Position numbers and translations under genes: made by a program. From positions 3,968,001 to 4,032,000 of the forward strand of contig OY970182.1 in the NCBI GenBank assembly GCA_963708095.1: a DNA stretch of 64,000 bases, read 5' to 3'. This DNA comes from JAJZVS01 sp963708095. Lineage in GTDB: Bacteria; Pseudomonadota; Alphaproteobacteria; Acetobacterales; Acetobacteraceae. The notes beneath the pieces were generated by a model. The model was not told the DNA's origin. It saw only the letters and a program-made list of their open reading frames with translations, and ran no database searches. This document shows, piece by piece, positions 35,543 to 42,249 of the stretch (its first letter is position 1; every line of letters begins with the position of its first letter).

Positions 35543-36886
35543 ATGACCGCTCTCACCCAGTCCGTCGGCCGCTTCATCGCCGATCTCTCGCCCAACCGCA
35601 TTCCCGAAGAAGCCATGCGGGTCGCCCGCCTCGGCTTCATCGACTGCATCGGCACTATGATCGCCGGACGCAACGAGGACGCGGTGGGTATCCTGAAGAC
35701 CGTGCTGGCCCCCGCGGCCGGCCCGTCCTCCATCGCCTTCTCTGCCGCCCGTGCCACGGCGCCGGAAGCGGCCTGGATCAACGGCGTCGCGGCGCACGCG
35801 CTCGACTACGACGATGTTGCCTTGCGTGGCCATCCCTCCACCGTGCTGGTGCCGGCAATCCTCGCCGAGGCCGAGGCGCTGGACGCCACGGGCACCGACA
35901 TGCTGGTGGCCTATGTGGCCGGCTACGAGACCTGGGCAGAGATGTTCCGCCGCGACTCCGGGCTGCTGCACAAGAAGGGCTGGCATCCCACCGGCCTCTA
36001 CGGCGCGGTCGGCGCCGCCGCGGCCTGCGCCAAGCTGCGCCGGCTGGACGCCACCAAAGCGGCGATCGCGGTGGCGCTCGGTGCGTCGCAGAGCGCCGGG
36101 CTGATGGCCAATTTCGGCACCATGACGAAGCCGTTCCACGCCGGGCGCGCTGCCCATTCCGGCATCATGGCCGCGCGCCTGGCGGACGCCGGCTTCACCG
36201 CCGCCACCGACGCGCTGGAACATCCGCAGGGCTTCCTGCATGCCGTCTCCCCCGACGGCACCGAGGACCGCGCCAGTGCTGCGCATCTCGGCGAGACCTG
36301 GGCGTTGATTACCCAGGGGCTCGGGATCAAGAAATACCCCACCTGCTACTGCACGCATCGCGCGATCGACGGTATCCTGGACCTGATGGCCGAGCATCCG
36401 GTGCGGGCCGAGGAGGTGAAGCAGGTCACGGTGAAGATCAGCGATTATTTCGCTACCGTCCTGCGCAACCACGCGCCCGATACCGGCCTTGCCGCCAAGT
36501 TCAGCATCGAGTTCGCGATGGCGAGCGGCATCATTGCCCGCCGGGTCGGTCTGCGCGAGCTGACGGACGATTTCGTCCGCCGCGACGACATCCAGGCGCT
36601 GATGCGGCGGGTGCGGACCGAGACCACGACCGAATACGATCCGGCACTGCCGGGCGCAGCCTTCGCCGATCAGGTCCGGGTGGAGACGAATGCAGGCCAG
36701 GTGCTCGACGCCGCACCGGTCAAGCGGGCCACCGGGCATCCCACCCGGCCGCTGGCGGAAGCGCAGATCTACGACAAGTTCGCGGACTGCCTGGACGCCG
36801 GACATTCCGACATCTCGGCCGCGACGTTGTTTGCCCGACTCAAGGGCCTGGAAGGGATCGCGGCGCGGGAACTGGCACGCGTGTAG
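35543..36886 (+). CDS. MmgE/PrpD family protein
   Basis: This is a 447-residue protein of the 2-methylcitrate dehydratase/cis-aconitate decarboxylase fold. The two-domain family is recognised by VARLGFIDCIGTMIAG, NGVAAHALDYDD, GYETWAEMFRRD, HPTGLYGAVGAAAACAKL and the KKYPTCYCTHRAIDGIL segment. A GGAGGAAACC ribosome binding site precedes the ATG. It follows the HMGL-like gene by 55 bp and is the last gene before the insertion sequence. Whether it dehydrates a tricarboxylate, decarboxylates or isomerises cannot be told. Confidence 0.9.
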   Translation: MTALTQSVGRFIADLSPNRIPEEAMRVARLGFIDCIGTMIAGRNEDAVGILKTVLAPAAGPSSIAFSAARATAPEAAWINGVAAHALDYDDVALRGHPSTVLVPAILAEAEALDATGTDMLVAYVAGYETWAEMFRRDSGLLHKKGWHPTGLYGAVGAAAACAKLRRLDATKAAIAVALGASQSAGLMANFGTMTKPFHAGRAAHSGIMAARLADAGFTAATDALEHPQGFLHAVSPDGTEDRASAAHLGETWALITQGLGIKKYPTCYCTHRAIDGILDLMAEHPVRAEEVKQVTVKISDYFATVLRNHAPDTGLAAKFSIEFAMASGIIARRVGLRELTDDFVRRDDIQALMRRVRTETTTEYDPALPGAAFADQVRVETNAGQVLDAAPVKRATGHPTRPLAEAQIYDKFADCLDAGHSDISAATLFARLKGLEGIAARELARV

Positions 36887-36936
36887 GCGCCTCGCATGGT
36901 GCGCCCCTCGATCGGGGGCATCTGATACCAACCGCC

Positions 36937-37455
36937 CTACGTGGTGACCGCTTCGGCCCATTTTCTGGTAGCGATTGAGCGTATCCGGTCTGGGTTTGCG
37001 GTGAGGGCGTTCCAGGCCTCGCAGCAGGCATCGACGATCGCGGTGTAGGTGTCGAAGACGCGGTTGGCGAGATGGTTCTGGCGCAGGAACTGCCAGACAT
37101 TCTCGACCGGGTTCAGCTCCGGCGAATAGGGCGGCAGTGGCAGCAGGCTGATGTTCTGCGGCACGACCAGCTGGCCTCCAGCCTGATGCCAGCCGGCGCC
37201 GTCGAGGGTGATGACGGCGTGCGCGCCAAGCGCGACCTGGGTGCTGATCTCGGCGAGGTGCAGGTTCATCGCCTCGGTGTTGACGAACGGCAGCACGAGG
37301 GCGGCGCCGACGCCTCGGGCCGGGCAGACCGCGCCGAACAGATAGGCCCAGTCGTATCGCTGATCGCGCGGCGCGCGAGGGCGACTGCCCTTGTCGGCCC
37401 AGATGTACGTCAGGCTGCCTTGCTGGCCGACACGGGCTTCGTCCTGCCACCACAA
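36937..37455 (-). CDS. IS630 transposase, catalytic part (frame 2)
   Basis: This C-terminal DDE domain of the transposase has 172 residues from the first in-frame Met, and the open frame extends back to the slippery site at 37514-37520. The catalytic acids are visible: the first Asp in LWWQDEARVG, the second in VITLDGAGWHQAG and the Glu in YSPELNPVENVWQFLRQN. It is expected to be expressed as a fusion to the upstream frame by -1 frameshifting, giving about 356 residues. The Met is only the first ATG in the open frame, not a true start. Confidence 0.88.
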   Translation of the reverse strand: MWWQDEARVGQQGSLTYIWADKGSRPRAPRDQRYDWAYLFGAVCPARGVGAALVLPFVNTEAMNLHLAEISTQVALGAHAVITLDGAGWHQAGGQLVVPQNISLLPLPPYSPELNPVENVWQFLRQNHLANRVFDTYTAIVDACCEAWNALTANPDRIRSIATRKWAEAVTT

Positions 37456-38006
37456 CTCGACCGGCTTGCCGTGCGCCCGCTCGGGGATGCTGGCAGCGAC
37501 CAGTTGGGCGAAGTTTTTTTATGCGCCTCCTGGGCGTCGGCATCCTGTCGGGGATGCTTCGGGCGCGCCGACACGCGGGAGAAGTTCAGCCGCGCCATCA
37601 GCTTGCCCATCGTGCGCTCGTGCAGCTGAACGCCAAAACGCTGGGCGATCTGGTCGCGCAAATCCACCAATCGCCAGCGCACCACCTTATGCTGCTCCAG
37701 GTCCGGACCTTGCCGGACCCACTCCGCCACCGCCGCTTCCTGCTCGGCGGTCAGCTTGCGCGGCGGCGCACCGGAGTTCGCTCTGTTGTGCAGACCGGCG
37801 ATGCCCGTCTCGTTGTAGCGGTGCACCCAGTCGCGCAGCGTCTGCCGGTCCATGCCCGCGGCACGTGCCGCATCGGTGCGGGTGCTGCCCTCCAGCACCA
37901 GCGCCAGCGCCAGCATCCGCCGCAACGCCGCAACATCCTTGCTGCGCGCCGCCGCCGCGCGCAGAGCCGTCGCATCCAGCTCCGTCCGCGTGATCGCTAC
38001 TGTCAT
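37410..38006 (-). CDS. IS630 transposase, DNA-binding part (frame 1)
   Basis: This is the N-terminal half with a helix-turn-helix region: MLALALVLEGSTRTDAARAA, then GMDRQTLRDWVHRYNETG and the second HTH in ERTMGKLMARLNFS. The ATG at 38006 is preferred to an upstream one inside the terminal repeat. On the minus strand the frame runs over an A-AAA-AAA heptamer (37520 to 37514). Slipping back one base there joins it to the catalytic frame, whose open region begins exactly at that point. Without slippage, it ends as a 198-residue protein. Confidence 0.88.
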   Translation of the reverse strand: MTVAITRTELDATALRAAAARSKDVAALRRMLALALVLEGSTRTDAARAAGMDRQTLRDWVHRYNETGIAGLHNRANSGAPPRKLTAEQEAAVAEWVRQGPDLEQHKVVRWRLVDLRDQIAQRFGVQLHERTMGKLMARLNFSRVSARPKHPRQDADAQEAHKKTSPNWSLPASPSGRTASRSSCGGRTKPVSASKAA

Positions 38007-38102
38007 GTCAGAGCCCCCCGGCCGTCTCCGGGAAGCGAATCGCACCACGTCGAGCCGCTCCAAATCACATTGGAGTCAACCCGAATGGCGGTTGGTATGA
38101 GG

Positions 38103-38990
38103 TCAGAAGAAACGCGAAAACCAGTCCAGCACTTCCCCCGGCGCTTCCTCTGCCACGTAATGCCCGGCGGCGACCGCGCCGCCGGTTACCGTGGCGGCAC
38201 AATATGTCCGCCAGATCGCCAGCGGATCGTACCATTCCCCGATCCGCCCGCGCGCGCCCCACAGCGCCAGCAGCGGGCACGCGACCTGCTGCCCCGTGCT
38301 GCGGCTTTCGTGGTCATGCGCCAGGTCGATCGTCGCTGCGGCGCGATAATCCTCGCACATGCCGGTCATCGTCGCCGGCTGGCGCGCCGCCGCCAGGTAG
38401 TCCGCCAACGCCTCGGGGTGGAACAGGTCGGACGGCCGCGGCGAGCAATTCGTGTGCGCGTGAAACCACACCTCCGGTGCGGCGTTGATCAACGCCTCGG
38501 GGAACGGATGCGGCTGCGCGAACCAGAACCAGTGATAATAGCCGAGCGCGAACGCCATATCCGCCCGTTCGAAATGCTCGATGGTCGGAACGATGTCGAG
38601 TACTGCCAGCCGCTCCACCGCCCGCGGATGATCGAGCGCAAGCCGATGCGCCACTCGGCCGCCGCGATCGTGCCCGGCCAGGCGGAAGCGGGAGAATCCC
38701 AGTGCCCCCATCGCCGCCACCATATCGGCGGCCATCGCCCGTTTGGCATAAGACGCGTGGTCTGCGCTGGCTCCAGGCTTGAACGAGCCGCCGTAGCCGC
38801 GCAGGTCGGGGCATACCACGGTGAAGCGTGCCGCGAGCGCCGGCGCCATGGCGTGCCACATCATATGCGCCTGCGGATTGCCGTGCAGCAGCAGCAGGGG
38901 CGGCCCGCTGCCGCCTACCCGTGCCCGTAGCGTGCCCCCCGGCACCGCGAGTTCTCGCAAATCGAATCCCGAAAACAATGCGCTCATCAT
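38103..38990 (-). CDS. alpha/beta hydrolase, haloacetate (fluoroacetate) dehalogenase-like
   Basis: This 295-residue alpha/beta-hydrolase has Asp instead of Ser at the nucleophile elbow (GHDRGGR, Asp108). All residues that define fluoroacetate dehalogenases are present: Asp108, Arg109 and Arg112 for carboxylate binding, Asp132 and His277 (AAGHYVAEEAPG) of the triad, and the halide pocket His153-Trp154 (YYHWF) and Tyr215 (CEDYRAAA). The known enzymes hydrolyse fluoro- or chloroacetate to glycolate. Epoxide hydrolases share the fold but not this pocket. It starts with two adjacent ATGs; the second gives 294 residues. The insertion sequence lies just downstream of its stop. Confidence 0.85.
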   Translation of the reverse strand: MMSALFSGFDLRELAVPGGTLRARVGGSGPPLLLLHGNPQAHMMWHAMAPALAARFTVVCPDLRGYGGSFKPGASADHASYAKRAMAADMVAAMGALGFSRFRLAGHDRGGRVAHRLALDHPRAVERLAVLDIVPTIEHFERADMAFALGYYHWFWFAQPHPFPEALINAAPEVWFHAHTNCSPRPSDLFHPEALADYLAAARQPATMTGMCEDYRAAATIDLAHDHESRSTGQQVACPLLALWGARGRIGEWYDPLAIWRTYCAATVTGGAVAAGHYVAEEAPGEVLDWFSRFF

Positions 38991-39628
38991 GCCCCAGTGA
39001 TATTCTCGCGGTGTCGTCGGTCCCGCGTTCGCCCGCACGCCGCACGCCGGGGGCAACCGACCCCCGCGATCCGCGGTCTCGCAATAGCACATTGGGCCAT
39101 CGTGCCGCGCCTCCATCTCCAGACGTTGCTCCCGGCGGGGGGGGGTCTTGGGGAATGTGGCCGGTTCGCCGTCCGGGGCTATAACCCGTGGCATGCCCTT
39201 CCTTCGTGCCCCCTTGGGATTGCCTCATTGTGCCGACCGGTGGCTCCGCGCATGACCGACCGCGTGCGGCTGCGTGACGCCACCGCGATGGGTGTCCCGG
39301 CCGCGCATAGTAGGGCGCCGGGCGCCGCCGCTGGGGGGGCGACAGGTCAACTGACGGCCGATTCGGCTGGCGGCACGCCTGCGCGAGGTGGGGGCGGCGG
39401 TCACGGGGTGGCTTTATCCGGGGGGCGGGCGTCAGCGGCCGATCGCTGCGTTCGGCAACTCGCTGTACTGGATCGCTCCGGTACGGCGCGACGTCGTCGG
39501 GTTCGTTACGACCGGCGCCGATGTGGCCGCATGACGGCGCGGGCGGCCACTGGATCGCCGTGCGCGGCGGGTGCGGCAGCGTGGCACGCGGATGGCCCGC
39601 GCTACTTCGTTCCGTGGGCGCCACGACG
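38991..39628. other. 638 bp without a convincing gene
   Basis: This GC-rich gap lies between the divergent dehalogenase and methyltransferase genes. Several long open frames exist but have composition typical of random GC-rich reading. One short stretch on the plus strand, ending with a TGA at 39532-39534, reads like the end of a real protein: AAFGNSLYWIAPVRRDVVGF lies in it, with no start codon and a stop 60 codons upstream. It may be the remnant of a decayed gene; the family was not recognised. G-runs of nine at 39137-39146 are notable. Confidence 0.4.
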
Positions 39629-40651
39629 ATGAACCTCCGCACGATCTTCATCGCGATCGCCGAGCAAATGGGACTGCCCGATCCAGTCCTGCGCGCCGGC
39701 ATCTCCCTGCGGACCGCGCAGTTGGCCCGACGCCTCGTCGTGGCCGGCCCACACGAGGAACGGGTGGTCGCAGCGCTGATGGCGGGGGAGCCGATTGCGC
39801 GCTATCCCGAGGCTGCCAACGCCCAATATTACGGAATGCCGGCCGAGTTCTTCGCCCTGATGCTGGGCCCGCAGCGCAAGTATTCTTGCTGCCTCTACGA
39901 CCGTGCCGCCACTCTGGCAGAAGCGGAGGAACGTGCGCTGGCGGAAACCGCCGCGCATGCCGATCTGCAGGATGGCCAGCGGATCCTGGACCTCGGCTGC
40001 GGCTGGGGCTCCCTCAGCCTGTGGCTGGCGGAGCGGTTCCCCCGCTCGGAAATCGTCGCGGTCGCCAACACTCCTGCCCAGCAGCGCTATATCGAGGCTG
40101 AGGCGGCTCGGCGTGGCCTCTCCGGTCTGCACGTCCTGACCGCGGACATGACTGCGTTCGTCCCACCGGGCCGGTTCGACCGGATCGTTGCGGTCGAGCT
40201 CTTTGAGCACATGGCGAACTGGTCGGCCCTGCTGGGCCGCATCCACGAGTGGTTGGCCCGCGACGGGCGGCTGTTCTTGCACGTGTTCTGCCACCGCGCG
40301 CGGCCCTATCGGTTCGAGCTCGACAACCCGCGGGATTGGATCGTGCGCCACTTCCTTGCCGGCGGCATGATGCCGAGCCAGGGGCTGATCCGCGCCGTCG
40401 ATGCGCCGTTCACGGTCGAGCAGGAATGGCGCTGGAGCGGCATGCACTACCGCCGCACCGCCACCGACTGGCTGGCCCGGTTCGACTCGAACCAGGCCGC
40501 CATTGCGCCGTTGCTCGCCGCCACATACGGCACCGAAGCCCCGCTCTGGCGGCGACGCTGGCGGCTGTTCCTGCTCGGCACCGCCGGGCTATTCGGCACG
40601 CGCGGCGGGGCCGACTGGGGGGTGAGCCACTACCGGCTGCACCCCCGCTGA
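39629..40651 (+). CDS. SAM-dependent methyltransferase, CFA-synthase-like
   Basis: This is a 340-residue class I methyltransferase of the cyclopropane-fatty-acid-synthase/phosphoethanolamine-methyltransferase type. The SAM motif ILDLGCGWGSLSLWLAERFP lies near residue 114, followed by VANTPAQQRYIEAEA and the motif DRIVAVELFEHMANW. The YSCCLYD stretch resembles the YSC-Y segment of CFA enzymes. It lacks the N-terminal domain and the bicarbonate-binding C-terminal part of true CFA synthases, so a lipid or small-molecule acceptor is possible. Upstream is the gene-free stretch. Confidence 0.82.
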   Translation: MNLRTIFIAIAEQMGLPDPVLRAGISLRTAQLARRLVVAGPHEERVVAALMAGEPIARYPEAANAQYYGMPAEFFALMLGPQRKYSCCLYDRAATLAEAEERALAETAAHADLQDGQRILDLGCGWGSLSLWLAERFPRSEIVAVANTPAQQRYIEAEAARRGLSGLHVLTADMTAFVPPGRFDRIVAVELFEHMANWSALLGRIHEWLARDGRLFLHVFCHRARPYRFELDNPRDWIVRHFLAGGMMPSQGLIRAVDAPFTVEQEWRWSGMHYRRTATDWLARFDSNQAAIAPLLAATYGTEAPLWRRRWRLFLLGTAGLFGTRGGADWGVSHYRLHPR

Positions 40652-40655
40652 GGGA

Positions 40656-41750
40656 CTATGTCAGGCGGAATCGCTCCAGTGCTGCACGGTCGAAGGTAAG
40701 ACCCCAGCCGGGGGTTTCCGGCAAGGTGATCAATCCATCAGCGACCGGCGGCGTGGCGGTGAACAGCTTGAGCATCCACGGCATATACTCGACCGTGAGC
40801 CCGTTCGGGATCGCGCCGATGAGCTGGCAGTGGAACTCGGGGATGAGGTGGCTGACCACGGGCAGATTGAACGCCTCCGCCATGCCGGCGATCTTCAGCC
40901 AGGGGGTCACGCCGCCGGCACGCACCAGGTCGATCATCACGTAGTCCACCGCGCGCGCTTCGATCGCATGGCGGTGCGGGGTGACGCCCCAGAGGTATTC
41001 GCCGCCGGCGATCGGGGTCGCCAGCGCGTCGTTGATCCGCGCGATGCCGGCGAAATCGTCCGCCGTGGTCACATCTTCCAGCCAGAACAGGCCAACGTCT
41101 TCGATCCGCCGGCCGATGTCGATCGCCTGTTCCGGACGCCAGCGCTGGTTGATGTCGCACATCAGGCGGATGTCGGGGCCGATCGCTTCCCGGATCACGC
41201 GGGCGCGGGTGATCTCGTCGCCGATGGTAGGGGTGCCGGGCAGCGCGAGCTGCATCTTCATTTCGGTGAAGCCCGTGGCCTTGAGCCGGGCCGCGGCGGT
41301 GGCGGCCTTGTCATGCGTCAGGCCGCGTCGCAGCGCGCCGGAGGCGTAGGTCGGCACCGCGGCGCGGGCGCCGCCGAGCAGCTTCCAGATCGGCAGGCCG
41401 GCATGCTTGCCCTTGATGTCCCAAAGGGCGAGGTCGATCGCCGCGGCCGCCAGGGTGAAGATGCCGCCGGGCTCGCAGCCGCCGGCGGCTGCGCGCAGTT
41501 TCGCCGCGATCGCCTCGGGGCGCAGTGGGTCCTCGCCAATGGTGAGCTTTCCGAGTGCCTCGACCGCCTCGCGCAGTGCGCGCGAGAGCGTGCCGCCGTA
41601 GAAGGTGAGCCCGATGCCTTCGATTCCGTCGGCGGTCTCCATCCGCAGCGCAACGACGGGGCGCATGGCGCCCGGACGCTCCGGCGCATCGGCGAGGGGT
41701 TCGTCTTCCGGGATGCTGAGCAGGTCGGTGGTGAGGCGTGCGATTTTCAT
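40656..41750 (-). CDS. enolase superfamily (mandelate racemase/MLE) enzyme
   Basis: This is a 364-residue protein with the capping domain and the (beta/alpha)7-beta barrel of mandelate racemase relatives, which abstract a proton alpha to a carboxylate. Metal ligands are seen in LMCDINQRW (Asp), FWLEDVTTADD (Glu) and IAGGEYLWG (Glu). The barrel-strand-2 motif reads EMKMQLA, that is KxQ instead of the typical KxK. A strand-7 His is in VVSHLIPEFH. The substrate, probably a sugar acid or other hydroxy acid, cannot be assigned. It is convergent with the methyltransferase (4 bp between the stops). Confidence 0.87.
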   Translation of the reverse strand: MKIARLTTDLLSIPEDEPLADAPERPGAMRPVVALRMETADGIEGIGLTFYGGTLSRALREAVEALGKLTIGEDPLRPEAIAAKLRAAAGGCEPGGIFTLAAAAIDLALWDIKGKHAGLPIWKLLGGARAAVPTYASGALRRGLTHDKAATAAARLKATGFTEMKMQLALPGTPTIGDEITRARVIREAIGPDIRLMCDINQRWRPEQAIDIGRRIEDVGLFWLEDVTTADDFAGIARINDALATPIAGGEYLWGVTPHRHAIEARAVDYVMIDLVRAGGVTPWLKIAGMAEAFNLPVVSHLIPEFHCQLIGAIPNGLTVEYMPWMLKLFTATPPVADGLITLPETPGWGLTFDRAALERFRLT

Positions 41751-41904
41751 GTGGTCCCCTTTCGTGCGATTCGGGCCGCCGCCAGCATAGGTGCGTGGCC
41801 GCGCTACGGGAAATCGCGGGGGTCTCGGCCGGGGGCTGTCATGATCGACACCCACTCGCCCGCACGTATAAGGTGCGGCGGTATCGCTTGTCGCAACGGT
41901 CCGG

Positions 41905-42225
41905 TTACCGATCCGGATGGTGGTCGGCTTTGCGACGCCGGGTAGCCGCCGCCTTCTTCGCAGAGGCCGACCTGCTTGCCGCGGAACGCGAGGCCGCGGC
42001 GGCGCCCCCCTTGCGGCCGCCCTTGTGCGCCGCCGGGTGGCCGGTGTCCTCGCCCCGGCCCGAGCCGCCGGGGCGCTTACCGCCGCCATCGTCCCGGTTG
42101 ACGGTCGCCCATGCCCGTCGCTCGGCCTCCGGCTCCGGTACGCCCCGGTGCTCGTAGCTCTCGGCGATGTGGTCGGCTTTGCGCTCCTGCTTGTCGGTGT
42201 ATTTGGACTTGTCCCCGCGCGGCAT
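41905..42225 (-). CDS. small basic conserved protein (plasmid-stabilisation-like annotation)
   Basis: This 106-residue protein begins PRGDKSKYTDKQERKADHIA and continues with the pattern of small proteins often named plasmid stabilisation protein (RGVPEPEAERRAWATVN). The second half is Ala/Ser/Lys/Arg-rich low complexity, like KGG-motif proteins. It has no membrane span and no known enzymatic motif. The name in databases is not backed by a clear function as far as I know. It lies 24 bp upstream on the minus strand from the molybdoprotein stop, so read-through is possible. Confidence 0.7.
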   Translation of the reverse strand: MPRGDKSKYTDKQERKADHIAESYEHRGVPEPEAERRAWATVNRDDGGGKRPGGSGRGEDTGHPAAHKGGRKGGAAAASRSAASRSASAKKAAATRRRKADHHPDR

Positions 42226-42249
42226 AAAGGATCCTCCTTCTGGTCTGGA

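Larger units (their letters stand above)
36926..38097 (-). mobile_element. complete IS630-family insertion sequence
   Basis: The element (36928-38095, 1168 bp) is flanked by a TA dinucleotide on both sides (36926-36927 and 38096-38097), the target duplication typical of the IS630/mariner superfamily. Terminal inverted repeats start CCAACCGCC at both ends and match at 17 of the first 21 positions. It encodes a two-frame transposase on the minus strand. It landed a few bases after the stop of the dehalogenase gene and 40 bp after the PrpD gene, so no gene appears broken. Confidence 0.92.

Noticed and set aside
38997..39632. 211-residue plus-strand frame in the gap before the methyltransferase
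   Set aside because: Composition is random-like (Arg/Ala/Gly-rich) and there is no domain or start signal.
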